A DNA stretch of 64,000 nt from Trichomonas vaginalis G3 (lineage: Eukaryota; Parabasalia; Trichomonadida; Trichomonadidae): the NCBI RefSeq assembly GCF_026262505.1, contig NC_067204.1:17896165-17960164 (forward strand), in the 5' to 3' direction. The first letter of the stretch is position 1; every line of letters starts with the position of its first letter. A program made the position numbers and the translations under genes. Positions 9,892 to 19,733 of the stretch are shown piece by piece. The notes beneath the pieces were generated by a model. It was not told the DNA's origin. It did not search any database and saw nothing but the letters and a program-made list of their open reading frames with translations.

Positions 9892-11343
9892 CTATTCATT
9901 AAAATTTATACCTTGTGAAGTTAAAAATTCTATGACTTCTTTGCAATTTTTTTGCGCTGCAATTTGAAGTGCAGTTTTCCCATAATCATCCTGAATATTT
10001 ACATAAGCGCCATGACTAATGAGAAGTTTTATAACTTCAAGATTACTCGTGCTCATAGCTTTTTCAAGAGCTGTTTCTCCACTAACATCTTGGGCATTTA
10101 CATTTGCACCATGTGATAGTAAAAGTTCAATAATTTCCGGCGAACCTCTTGCTGCTGATGCAAGAAGTGGCGTTATTTTGTATTTATCTACTGCATTAAC
10201 ATTAATATCTTGACATTTTTCTAGAAGAAGTTTAGCTTGTTCATACATATTACGGGCTACAAATACATGAAGTATTGTTTGTCCTCTCCAATCAACAGCT
10301 TTATAATCAATTCCATTATTTAGTAAAACTTCCATTGTTTGAATAGTTAAAGGATCTTGTGCCTTAAAGAATGCATTATTTTTACGACCATCTTTTGTAT
10401 TAACATCTGCTCCATGTTCTATTAAGTATACGCAAAGATCAGGTATGCCAAACCAAGGAGAATAAATAAAACAATTATTAATATTAATATCTTCTGATTC
10501 GTCTAAATAAACTGCAAATGCTTGAAGGTTATTGAATTTGCAACAATATTCTACGTCAATATTTAACTTGTGTTCATTCATCAAATAAGTAACAAAATCA
10601 ACATTATGTGAAATAATTGCGCTTTTCATTGTTTCCTTATCTGGCTGTTTATTTTTTAAACATTCGGAAATTATTTCTTTATTCCCACCTAAAAATGAAA
10701 ATTGAAGACATTTTTGAGTGATTCTTGGGTTGAATTTTGTTAAGAAAAACTTAAAACAATTGACTGAACCATAATAACTACATAATTCGAGTAAAAAATA
10801 TCCACAAGAACTGAAAGGAAAGAAACCTGTCGTTATCATTTGATCTTTATCGAAATAATCCTCTTCTGTAATAGGAATGAGTATATTTAGGTCATCATTT
10901 ACAATTGCATGATAAATTGTATAATGATACAAATCATCTCCAATAAGAAAAGAAGAAAATTCATCGGATTGATATCTCTCAACAGCTTCTTTGGATTCTT
11001 CATCCCAATATTTGTTGTATTCTCTATAAAATAGATATTTAAATATTGAACTTAAGAAGTTAGCTGGTTTTGGATTATATTTTGAATAAATTTTTTTGAA
11101 AAGTGTCCAATAGGATCGTAAATATCGATTATTATATGCTGCCATAATACTGATTTTGGATAGTAATTGAACAGGAAGATCTATTTTTGTAACGATCAAA
11201 ATTTTATTAATATCTTGAAATAATTCGTCAATTATTTCCTCATCGAATGATTTTAGCCTGTAAAGTTGACTGTAAACATTGTCATAATCTCCAAACTGCT
11301 TCATAATCTCATCATGGAGGTTGGCTTGCATAGTGCTTCCCAT
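9892..11343 (-). CDS. ankyrin repeat protein, 483 aa, divergent DUF3447 type
   Basis: The N-terminal 290 residues are a diverged form of the domain seen in the 800-aa neighbour (FDKDQMITTGFFP, LLELCSYYGSVNCFKFFL, CLQFSFLGGNKEII, AIISHNVDFVTYLMNEH). About five or six ankyrin repeats follow (HGADVNTKD, LLLSHGANVNAQD, LLISHGAYVNIQD), ending in a partial repeat. It is probably a soluble scaffold or adaptor with unknown partner. The start is the first ATG; a second ATG lies four codons in. Unlike the neighbour, its repeats show no recent DNA-level expansion, so it is an older family member. Confidence 0.9.
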   Translation of the reverse strand: MGSTMQANLHDEIMKQFGDYDNVYSQLYRLKSFDEEIIDELFQDINKILIVTKIDLPVQLLSKISIMAAYNNRYLRSYWTLFKKIYSKYNPKPANFLSSIFKYLFYREYNKYWDEESKEAVERYQSDEFSSFLIGDDLYHYTIYHAIVNDDLNILIPITEEDYFDKDQMITTGFFPFSSCGYFLLELCSYYGSVNCFKFFLTKFNPRITQKCLQFSFLGGNKEIISECLKNKQPDKETMKSAIISHNVDFVTYLMNEHKLNIDVEYCCKFNNLQAFAVYLDESEDININNCFIYSPWFGIPDLCVYLIEHGADVNTKDGRKNNAFFKAQDPLTIQTMEVLLNNGIDYKAVDWRGQTILHVFVARNMYEQAKLLLEKCQDINVNAVDKYKITPLLASAARGSPEIIELLLSHGANVNAQDVSGETALEKAMSTSNLEVIKLLISHGAYVNIQDDYGKTALQIAAQKNCKEVIEFLTSQGINFNE

Positions 11344-11681
11344 TAATTTTTTTTTTGAATTTTTTCTAGCAAATTTTTGAATAGAATTTTATTTTTCCAA
11401 AATAAAAGAATGGAATAATTATAAAATCAAGTATACGGTGGGAGTTATAGAATTAAAAGAAAATACTTTATTTGAAAGCTGGTGATTACGATGCAATGGA
11501 TTGGAATGGTCTGAAATATTGCCTTAATTTGGCTTTTTGTTTTTCCTAGGAAATACTCCGATCAAACTGTTCGTATCGTCAGGTATTTTTTTGTGAATTG
11601 GTTTCTGTTTTGTGATAATACCTTCTCCATTTAAAGGTCCATTCATATTTATGCTAATTTTCCATGGAAATATTCAAGATA

Positions 11682-11815
11682 TTAAAGTTTTGGGCAGGCC
11701 AACTTCCATTTGACTTTAATTCAAATTTTTGACATCGTGTGTGAAGTGTATTTGAAAATTAACCTTAAGCAACATACTTGCAGACAGAGCCATACTGGCA
11801 TAAGTGCACCCTTAA
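11682..11815. mobile_element. MITE-like remnant with GTGCACCCTTAA end
   Basis: The right end is GTGCACCCTTAA (11804-11815). The left end near 11682 begins TTAAAG and is decayed. A 24-base stretch at 11711-11734 is identical to 54951-54974, and TTGAAAATTAAC recurs in both places, so the two are copies of one short dispersed element. No coding capacity. It lies between the ankyrin gene and the TFIIIC-like gene. Confidence 0.5.
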
Positions 11816-11931
11816 ACAAAGGTCATTATCATCTGATAGTAAAAATAATCATTGAATTATAAACAATATTTTTAATGTAACAAAAAATCTAATATAAATA
11901 CAAAACAAATAAATTTAAATTGAATAACAAT

Positions 11932-14643
11932 CTATTCAGAAAGAAATGATAGATCTAAGAATTCGTTATTTGTCACTGAATAGTATCTATACGGCCTATT
12001 TATAGTTGGGTCACTTTGATATTGCCAGATATAAAAACAAAACAAAATATCATCAGATAAAAAGTGACAATTATAGTTACTTTCAGTCAAATTCACATCA
12101 ATATTCATTTCCACACATTTAATTACTTCATCGCATATCAATGCATTCAAAATTACTAACAAATCACTTGCCGAAATATGTGGAACAAGTTCCAATAAAT
12201 CAAGAAATTCAATTGAATTGTTTTTGAAAATTTTGTCAAAAACTTCAATTGTCAATTCATTTGACAAATTCAATGATGTTTGGCCATCGATTCTAGTATA
12301 AATATGTCCTATCCTTGCACTCTTTTTCTTTAAGTAGCTGCTGGAAATGAAGCATGGCAAACATGAGCTAGAACTAATTCTAAAAACAAAAGAAAAGTTC
12401 ATTAAAAAGTTCAAACAATAAACTAAAACATAATCATCATCAATTGATATTTTCGTGTATTCTTTCAATGTCACAAAATCAATTCCTTCTTCATGACTAA
12501 ATAATATATAACTGTATACAAAAATAGTTTCAATCAAATGATTTTTCTTAAGTTTTTGAAATAAATTAATGATTCTTTTCACATCTTCTTGAAGAGTCAA
12601 ACAAATATCATCATTTTTGACATAAATTTGCTTTGGAATTTGTATATTTAATTCATCTTGAACTTGTAATTTAGGTAGTTTTAGTTTCTGTATTCTCAAA
12701 TGAATCAAATTTGAATTATGATCAATGATTTTTTCTTTGGAAAAATCTTCTGACGACAAAGTTGGTAAAATTGAATTTTCCAATATGAGTTTGAAAAACA
12801 AACAATCAGTAGAATCAGGACTAAAATAAGGCAATTGGTAGATATTGTATTCTCTATGCAATTTGTCAATTTTTGAAATTTCAGAGAAAAAATTTTTGGG
12901 AAATAAATTTCCATGTTGGAAAATTTTTGTTCTAATGAAATTTGATCCGATTTTTGTAATGAAATTGATGAGCTTCAGATAAATCAATCCATCTTTTGCG
13001 TAGTCCCAGTTGTACTCAGATAAAAATCTTTGACAATTTTTGGAATTGTAATATCTCATTTTCGTGAAAAATCTCCTTTTCAAACCTTCAATTATTTCTC
13101 CAATTCCAAGAGTTGTTTTTGTCAATAAATTTGACAATGTAAAGTATTTGTAAATCTCAGAAACTGTCATATTATTGTCAGATAACGGCAAAACATCAAA
13201 AATTCCTTTAGCAGCTGAAATTGCAAACGAAACACTCTCAACAAACAAGTTTTCGTATTCTTCGCTGAAAAATAAATTGTTTTGATGCAATTTTATGTAA
13301 AAATTGACACTTTCGGTTTTGTCAAAAAGTGAAGTCATCATTTCTGTCACTTTTGACCATTCTATTGCACTTCTTACGTGTATTCCTCCAGATGTTACTG
13401 AAGAAAAGGCAACAATTGTACAAAAAGCAGACAAAAAATCATTTTTGTTTATGTCAATTGATTTTTTGAAGTTGATTAGTTGAAAAGATTTCGGATCTTC
13501 AATGAAATCAACATTTTCTGCAAAAAAATTCAAATCAGTTTTTGAAATTTTTTCTGGTAACTCTTGTTTTACGAAAATTCTCTCGATTCCTGTCAATCGC
13601 GTAATGTTTTCTTTATTTGGATGACAGTTCTTGATGATCTGAGTTGTTAAAGGTGATTCTGGAAAATCTAATTTTCGATACAATGACCATTTCTCAAGCC
13701 AGACCATTTGCATGGAAGGATCGATGTTTTCAATAAGATCTAATAAGGAAATGGAGTGCCAAAAGTATTCAAAATTTGTTTTATCAAATAAATTTAATTT
13801 TGATGAAATTTTGTCGTTGAAAACAATTTGGGAGTATTTGGAACATTTATATGTGTTCCTTATTTTGTTAACTAGACCGTATTGTTGTAAAAGTTCGACT
13901 AATTTCTCAATTGATTTTTTTAATTCGTCAACCTTCATTAAATCTTGTATTTGACGCGGAAAGTATCTCAACTGTATGAATCTGAGTCTAGGGTCTTCGA
14001 GGATGGACGTAGGAAATGCTTTAACTTTGCAAATTTTGAATAATAAATCTAAAGGTGCATCATTGATCAGAGACGATATCGAAAAAGTATTTGACTTGTA
14101 TGCGTTGGTAATATACGAATGCAATATTTGCGCTCTAATCATTTTTTGCGAATAATAATCAAATTGTAAAATTTTGTCTTGAGAAATTGATCTAGGTACT
14201 TTTACTTTGGTAGGTTTCTCTATTACATTAGGGTTGCTATCAGTATTTTCGCTTGTTTGAGGTAAATTTTCATTAATTTCTCCTTGGGCTGCCTTGATTA
14301 AGGAATATAGAACCGATTTTGCTTTTTCAACTACATTATCATAATCTTGACTCGTCAAATATAGAAAAATTGTTGAATTTACTGGATGTCTGCCAGGATA
14401 AATTACAACAGGCTTATCTGTAGGTAGTTTGATATCAAAATACGAGATTTCTCCTGATTCTGTAGCTGTTTTCAATAGATTTTGAATCATCTCCATTGAG
14501 TATTTTTTTTTACCATATTTCTTTTTATAGATATTGAACATATCAGATATGGTTATGGGGTTATTCGTTTCATCGATCATATCTTTGATATCTTGTATAA
14601 ACTTTGCCTTCCATTGTTTGGCATATTGGGTAGGTCTGCCCAT
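11932..14643 (-). CDS. TFIIIC largest-subunit-like (B-block-binding) protein, 903 aa
   Basis: The best family match from memory is the RNA polymerase III factor TFIIIC subunit GTF3C1/Tfc3, which binds the B box of tRNA genes. Support is a region near residues 185-260 with the pattern PLDLLFKICKV, DPRLRFIQLRYFPRQI and a following leucine-rich helix ending LLQQYGLV. This resembles the conserved winged-helix block of GTF3C1. The N-terminal 110 residues look like another winged helix with a basic start. The rest is helical with no membrane segments. The protein is shorter than the animal or yeast homologs. The start ATG has a good initiator (TCATTTATTC) 19 bases upstream. Alternative: another winged-helix DNA-binding protein. 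Confidence 0.5.
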   Translation of the reverse strand: MGRPTQYAKQWKAKFIQDIKDMIDETNNPITISDMFNIYKKKYGKKKYSMEMIQNLLKTATESGEISYFDIKLPTDKPVVIYPGRHPVNSTIFLYLTSQDYDNVVEKAKSVLYSLIKAAQGEINENLPQTSENTDSNPNVIEKPTKVKVPRSISQDKILQFDYYSQKMIRAQILHSYITNAYKSNTFSISSLINDAPLDLLFKICKVKAFPTSILEDPRLRFIQLRYFPRQIQDLMKVDELKKSIEKLVELLQQYGLVNKIRNTYKCSKYSQIVFNDKISSKLNLFDKTNFEYFWHSISLLDLIENIDPSMQMVWLEKWSLYRKLDFPESPLTTQIIKNCHPNKENITRLTGIERIFVKQELPEKISKTDLNFFAENVDFIEDPKSFQLINFKKSIDINKNDFLSAFCTIVAFSSVTSGGIHVRSAIEWSKVTEMMTSLFDKTESVNFYIKLHQNNLFFSEEYENLFVESVSFAISAAKGIFDVLPLSDNNMTVSEIYKYFTLSNLLTKTTLGIGEIIEGLKRRFFTKMRYYNSKNCQRFLSEYNWDYAKDGLIYLKLINFITKIGSNFIRTKIFQHGNLFPKNFFSEISKIDKLHREYNIYQLPYFSPDSTDCLFFKLILENSILPTLSSEDFSKEKIIDHNSNLIHLRIQKLKLPKLQVQDELNIQIPKQIYVKNDDICLTLQEDVKRIINLFQKLKKNHLIETIFVYSYILFSHEEGIDFVTLKEYTKISIDDDYVLVYCLNFLMNFSFVFRISSSSCLPCFISSSYLKKKSARIGHIYTRIDGQTSLNLSNELTIEVFDKIFKNNSIEFLDLLELVPHISASDLLVILNALICDEVIKCVEMNIDVNLTESNYNCHFLSDDILFCFYIWQYQSDPTINRPYRYYSVTNNEFLDLSFLSE

Positions 14644-14653
14644 TCATACAAAG

Positions 14654-14664
14654 AATAAATGATG
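14654..14664 (-). promoter_or_regulatory. Inr-like element of the TFIIIC-like gene
   Basis: On the minus strand TCATTTATTC lies just upstream of the ATG at 14643. It fits the trichomonad initiator pattern TCA-pyrimidine-A/T within about 20 bases of the start. Confidence 0.5.
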
Positions 14665-14753
14665 AAATTAATACAAATATAATGACTATTAGTTGTATCA
14701 AAAAATACTGTTATTATTTTCATACAATACAAAAAAACAAAATTTTATTAATT

Positions 14754-17102
14754 TTATTCATCAGTAGTACTTAGTGTATGCATTGCAGGAGAATCATCAT
14801 TTGTATCCAGTGATACAGGATCAGGGGTTTCTGCTACTGATACTTTAGATTTTGTTGTTAAATTTGAAGCATCACTTCTAAAATCATCATCTTTCTTCAA
14901 AACTGGTTCATCTGAGTCGGATGAACTCGAGGAATATGCCAAATAATCAGCTTTTGTCAATTTCTTTCTCAATTTCATTGGAGAACCAATAGATTCAATT
15001 TCGGATGATTCATCGTCTTTGCTTGATTTAGGACTCTTCTCAGGAGATTTATTAGCTGTTTTTAAGTCATTTTCTTGACTTGAAATTTGAGATGAAATTT
15101 TTTCTTCAGATTTTGTTTCATTTTTAGATTTTTCATCTTGTGATTTGTCATCATTTGATTTAGTATCTTCATATGATTCATCAGACTTAATTGTTTTAAT
15201 TTCATCATTTTCATCAGATGATTTCGAATTATTTTGGCTATTTTCACTTTCTCTTGGTGGTTTAATTTCAATCTTAATCTCGTGATCGATTTTCATCACG
15301 TTTTCTACAGGATCAGAATGTAATTTTGGTTCATCTTCAGAAGAAAGGACGTATTCATGGGAATCTTCATCTTCTGATAATGTACCACTTTGTTTCTTAC
15401 CATTCTTATCAGTTTCTATATTCAAAACCTTAGATGAGCTCTTATCATCAGTGAAATTCTGATTTTTATCTCTAGAATTCGTTCCCTCGTCATCGGAAAG
15501 TGTTTTAAGGGGTCCTTCGATCGCTTCTTTAGGTGGCTTGGGTAATCTGTCTTTTGGTGATGAATTGTCACTTTTTTCTTCATCATAAGAAAAATCTGTT
15601 GCAGAAGAAACAAAATAATTGGTTCTTTTTCGTTGCGGGGAGTGCTGTGATGTATATCTTGGTGCTTCCGATGAATCTCTAAGGGAGACAGACCTCGGAC
15701 GATTGGAAGGATTCTGAGATCTGTAGGAAGGAGCAAATTCAGCTCTCGGTTGAACGGATTCCAGCATTTCTGGCTGTATAATGACTGATTTCCTTCTATT
15801 GGCTACACTTGTGTCTGTTTCTTCAGCAAATTCCGTTAAAATTACGTAATCAGACGATTCGTAAATTTTTTCAATGTTTTCTACGACTTTCTTGAAGTCC
15901 ATTGACTCTGCCGACTTGAGCATCTCGTCTTTGAACTGGAATACAGCAGTTATTACCGTTGATGCTTGTGGTAATGTCGGTTCACAACCAATAGATAATT
16001 GATAATCAACAGGAAATACGGAATATATGGTCACGAAGCGCACAATAAGCATCTGGATGGATGAGTCTGGTGACTTACCAAAGAATAACTGGGAAATGGC
16101 CTCTGCTTGGTATTTTTCTGAATTAGATTTTTTGTAAATATGGAGTAAAATGTAGAAAATGAATCGGGACTGAGCACTCCATTCTCTACGTATATATTTT
16201 GTCATACGGTCAGCAAGATTAGCCTTTGCGCTCTTGATTGGCAAAAATTCATTCAAATCTTTAGAAATAACGTACTGAATTACATGGCCAATTAGGGATT
16301 TCGTAAGTAAGTTAGACGGCGTAGGGTTGTTATTTGATAAAAATGTAATGATTAACGAAGGTAATAAAGTTGGAAAAGAATCATGAGAGAAACTGTACCA
16401 AGCTTCAATAATATCGATTTTAATGGACTGGGCGGGAATGGTTATAGCAAATAAAAACAGAAATTGGGGATGTTGGAAGAGAGATGAATAAAATCCAAAA
16501 GTATTTTTGAGGACTGGTGGATAACCGCCAGTTACAACAATCGACTTGAAGAACCATTCGAATGTTTTGCACTTTTCATCTGTGTAAATATCCGAAAAAA
16601 GCATCATTGCGCCGTTAATTTTGTTAAGAAGAGATTTGATAGTAAACTTAACAGTATTATCGTTTTCCTTGATGAGAAAGTATCGAGATTTTGAATTAAC
16701 TGTCAATGGATTGTATACATAAAATTCTTTTCCATCAAAACTTATCATTGCGATAAGTTGATTGCCGGACATCATCCACCTTCGAGTACCATTTTGGGAA
16801 TCGTAGGGTTTCAATAGACCTATATGACTTTTGATAACGTCTGTCGTTAATAATTCGAGTTGAGGTCTGTTGACAGTAATTTCATTTCCTCGTAAGAAAT
16901 AGTTTGCTGGGTTTATATCACACGGGTCGAATATTGGATGATTTTCATTGTTTTTTGCAGATTTTACATCATCAAGTGCTGTGGAATGAGTTAATTCATA
17001 ATTATATTGAAAATAACTTTCCTTTTCACAGTGAAGAACTACTGGATTCTCAAAGAAAGAAGTTGCTAACTCAATTTGATGATCAAAATCTTTTTCATTC
17101 AT
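14754..17102 (-). CDS. unrecognised protein with acidic, Ser-rich tail, 782 aa
   Basis: The N-terminal 420 residues are folded and helical (HPQFLFLFAITIPAQSIKID, SLIITFLSNNNPTPSNLL, RREWSAQSRFIFYILLHIYK). They recall the helical part of a GTPase-activating or similar signalling protein, but no diagnostic motif is visible. Residues from about 440 onward are low-complexity: first Arg/Ser-rich (NRPRSVSLRDSSEAPR), then a long Glu/Asp/Lys/Ser tract, probably disordered and phosphorylated. There is no signal peptide or membrane helix. The start is the first of two overlapping ATGs. It is a head-to-tail neighbour of the TFIIIC-like gene with 110 bases between them. Confidence 0.8.
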   Translation of the reverse strand: MNEKDFDHQIELATSFFENPVVLHCEKESYFQYNYELTHSTALDDVKSAKNNENHPIFDPCDINPANYFLRGNEITVNRPQLELLTTDVIKSHIGLLKPYDSQNGTRRWMMSGNQLIAMISFDGKEFYVYNPLTVNSKSRYFLIKENDNTVKFTIKSLLNKINGAMMLFSDIYTDEKCKTFEWFFKSIVVTGGYPPVLKNTFGFYSSLFQHPQFLFLFAITIPAQSIKIDIIEAWYSFSHDSFPTLLPSLIITFLSNNNPTPSNLLTKSLIGHVIQYVISKDLNEFLPIKSAKANLADRMTKYIRREWSAQSRFIFYILLHIYKKSNSEKYQAEAISQLFFGKSPDSSIQMLIVRFVTIYSVFPVDYQLSIGCEPTLPQASTVITAVFQFKDEMLKSAESMDFKKVVENIEKIYESSDYVILTEFAEETDTSVANRRKSVIIQPEMLESVQPRAEFAPSYRSQNPSNRPRSVSLRDSSEAPRYTSQHSPQRKRTNYFVSSATDFSYDEEKSDNSSPKDRLPKPPKEAIEGPLKTLSDDEGTNSRDKNQNFTDDKSSSKVLNIETDKNGKKQSGTLSEDEDSHEYVLSSEDEPKLHSDPVENVMKIDHEIKIEIKPPRESENSQNNSKSSDENDEIKTIKSDESYEDTKSNDDKSQDEKSKNETKSEEKISSQISSQENDLKTANKSPEKSPKSSKDDESSEIESIGSPMKLRKKLTKADYLAYSSSSSDSDEPVLKKDDDFRSDASNLTTKSKVSVAETPDPVSLDTNDDSPAMHTLSTTDE

Positions 17103-17490
17103 TGAAATAAATTTGTCAGAGTTGAAAATTAATTTTCATAATCTCCCATATAATACATTCATATAAGGGTTTCGTTTTGCTAAAATTGTCACTTTTATAG
17201 CATATTTGTTTTTGGATGTTTTGCGAAACCAAAAAAAAAACTATGATATACAATGTGTGTGTAAAGAAAATACTTTATTTACTAGTTAAAAAATCATTTG
17301 GTATTGATCAAGTTATTTTTTCTGGATAAGATATTATATGGATAATTGGATAGAAAATACAATTATATAATCTTGTACCTGGTTTAATTAAGCTAATTGT
17401 CATCAGAAACTTGTAGTTTTTATGAATTTCAGATTTTCTTTTCATTACTGCTTTTCTTAATAGGTCAAGTTCTTATTTACGTTATAAAGT

Positions 17491-17718
17491 ATGATATTTA
17501 CAAATATCAAGTTATCATGTTTTTTGAGAAATTATGAGAAACAAACAAAAATGAAAAAGATAGGAATAGCAATGAATAGTGATGTGGGTATAGAAAATGT
17601 AAGAGATATGAATGCAAAGCAATCAGTATTTAGGATATTGACCATAGATTTCGAAAAAAAATGCTGCATATTGAGCGAAAACTATGATTATATTATAAGG
17701 CTGTCATTTAAAGCATAA
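17491..17718 (+). CDS. small ORF inside the TIR element, 75 aa
   Basis: An ATG-initiated ORF lies wholly within the element at 17164-18689. The peptide (MKKIGIAMNSDVGIEN, FEKKCCILSENYDYIIRL) matches no family I know. Its last 13 codons fall in the 103-base direct repeat that recurs at 18151-18253. It may be a fragment of a former element gene or chance. Confidence 0.2.
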   Translation: MIFTNIKLSCFLRNYEKQTKMKKIGIAMNSDVGIENVRDMNAKQSVFRILTIDFEKKCCILSENYDYIIRLSFKA

Positions 17719-18253
17719 TGAAACTATTCCCTTTTCATTTTAATCGAATAAGATAGTAAAGATTTTTGAATTAGCTAGAAACGAGTAGGGGTAATTTTAG
17801 CTAAAAGTGACACATTTGTAAAAAGTGACACACCCGTGAAGGGTGTGATTACCGATCGGTAATTTCGACAGTTTAGAATTTAAAATTTTTTATGGAACTG
17901 TTGCGAGTTTCATAAAGAATTTAAGGAATATAAGCAAAGATTTGAATCAAAATCTTAGACCTAAGCCGCTCGATTCGCTCGCGGCTTCCGCGAATTACAG
18001 ATCAGCAAAGATTTGAATCAAAATCTTCGAACTAAGCCGATCGCTTCGCTCGCGGCTTTCTTTATTATTTTAAATTTGCATATTTCCATCAAAAGTTCAT
18101 AAGGTAAAAAATTTCGTTTATATTATTGCAAAATAAAATCTTCATTATCAAACTATGATTATATTATAAGGCTGTCATTTAAAGCATAATGAAACTATTC
18201 CCTTTTCATTTTAATCGAATAAGATAGTAAAGATTTTTGAATTAGCTAGAAAC
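17680..18253. repeat. 103-base perfect direct repeats with hairpin-rich spacer
   Basis: Bases 17680-17782 and 18151-18253 are identical over 103 bases. The 368-base spacer holds CACACCC/GGGTGTG (17829-17847), the perfect palindrome ATTACCGATCGGTAAT (17848-17863), and a tandem pair near 17934-17990 and 18003-18059. Each member of the pair ends in a GC-rich hairpin of the form AAGCCG...CGGCTT. It lies inside the TIR element. Confidence 0.9.
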
Positions 18254-18696
18254 TGATGAGATGTTTTCACAAATCAGATTTTTAATCTCTATAATGCATA
18301 ATTTACTCAATATCTCAATTTTGATATTGCGAGATATTTTTGCTATCGGTTTCGCAATTTTGACACAATAGCAAGAGGATTCTATAAGCATTATTATCAA
18401 CGTAGAATCTGAATATCATATCAGAAAATGTCGCAAATCTGACATTTACCCGACCAAATAGCAAAAATAATTGAATACTTTTCGCAAAAACTTGAAAAAT
18501 CGATAAAAATATGAAATATAGATATTAAAGAGATTTTTAATATAATATTCATAAAGATTTTCCAAAAATATGATACCGCAAAATTAAAAAAGTGACGTCT
18601 TGAGTGGAGTCAAATGTCGAAATTGCTAGCTAAATGTTTTTTTAGCGAAATTGCGTATTGTACGTTTTTTTCGCAAAACGAAACCCTTAATTCATA

Positions 18697-19093
18697 TGTA
18701 ATAAGTTCTGAAAAAATCAAAATTTAAAATAAATATTTTCTCAATTTGCATCATATATGCTATAAGAATCTCTAATATTTTGAAAAATCGTGGAAATAGA
18801 AGCATTTGAGATTCTGATGACCTTGAAACTAATAGACCAAATATATGCGCAAATCTACTCAAACTCTTATCCGGATTCTTATCCTATAAATGCAAAAATA
18901 CAATTCACTGCGATGCACAATAATAATAGCTTATTTGATTGCTGAATTGGTATATACAACTATTTTTAATTTAAAAAAACACAAGATTTAATAGAATAGC
19001 ATGTATTGTATTTCTAACGATTAGTATATAAGTTATCGATCTCTTCAACGCCTTTTTCTTGAATTTAGATTTAATATTGATAAAAAACAATAA
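18697..19093. other. intergenic, nothing recognised
   Basis: AT-rich sequence between the TIR element and the 3' end of the Pin1-like gene. No ORF or strong repeat seen. Confidence 0.5.
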
Positions 19094-19546
19094 TTATCCT
19101 CTTCTAAGGATAATAAAATAACCGTGCTCTGTATTAATGTATGTTGACATTTCGCCAATTCTTAAATCCCAAGCCGCTTTGATGTATTCTTTGGTGAAAC
19201 GAGGATCTGTTGATTCTATCCATCCAACATCACCGTTAGGATCTGTTTGTATATCAGGGCATTGTTCTGATTCTTGTTGAACCATTTCTTCAAAAGATTT
19301 ATTTTCAAAAACGATCTGTCTGAAAATTCGTTTGATTTTTTCTTTTGACTCATCCATTGGACCATGCTTAATGTAGATTTGGGCGACGTAGATGATTGGT
19401 GGCCATTCATTCGCACGATTTGGCTTATTTCCAGGATAAGGAATAGGTCTAATCCATGTTGTTTCGTTTGTAACCTTATTGTAGTAATAACAGCGTCCAG
19501 GATGATTCAAAGACTCTTTAAGAACCCACTCTGGAGGCAATTCCAT
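19094..19546 (-). CDS. PIN1: Pin1-type peptidyl-prolyl isomerase (WW plus parvulin), 150 aa
   Basis: An N-terminal WW domain (LPPEWVLKES, CYYYNKVTNETTW) is joined by a short linker to a parvulin rotamase domain (AQIYIKHG, GDVGWIESTDPRF, LRIGEMS, HGYFIILRRG). Pin1 proteins isomerise phospho-Ser/Thr-Pro bonds in cell-cycle and transcription factors. The His of KHG and a Cys (ESEQCPD) sit where Pin1 H59 and C113 would be. The second active-site His position (Pin1 H157) appears to be Phe, and the Arg pair of the phosphate-binding loop is not obvious. The length matches the family. The frame extends upstream only by non-ATG codons, so I start at the ATG giving MELPPEW. It is divergent from the ankyrin gene at 19734. 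Confidence 0.92.
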   Translation of the reverse strand: MELPPEWVLKESLNHPGRCYYYNKVTNETTWIRPIPYPGNKPNRANEWPPIIYVAQIYIKHGPMDESKEKIKRIFRQIVFENKSFEEMVQQESEQCPDIQTDPNGDVGWIESTDPRFTKEYIKAAWDLRIGEMSTYINTEHGYFIILRRG

Positions 19547-19733
19547 ATTTTTTACGATTATTTTCAATACAATTGTTATAAAAAATTTGTTGATGAAAAA
19601 TAAATCATAAAAACTAATGATCCTTATAAAGAGAATTGTAAATTAAAACTAAACACATTGATTTTGAGTAAATTCGATTTGGGCAAAAATTTTTTTGGTT
19701 TGTGTCCAAAGGACGATAAAAAAATCAAGTGTA

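Larger units (their letters stand above)
17157..18696. mobile_element. candidate DNA transposon remnant, 17-bp TIRs, ATTCATA flanks
   Basis: TAAGGGTTTCGTTTTGC at 17164-17180 is the exact reverse complement of 18673-18689. Outside these, ATTCATA occurs directly at both sides (17157-17163 and 18690-18696) and fits a 7-base target duplication. A TA duplication is also possible because each end abuts TA. The 1526-base interior has no transposase, only a 75-codon ORF, two identical 103-base repeats and a cluster of hairpins. It is probably a non-autonomous or decayed element. The superfamily cannot be named from this copy. Confidence 0.65.

Noticed and set aside
15062-15271. Lys/Met-rich ORF inside the 782-aa gene
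   Set aside because: It is a shadow frame of the acidic, Ser-rich tail; such tracts produce open alternative frames by composition.
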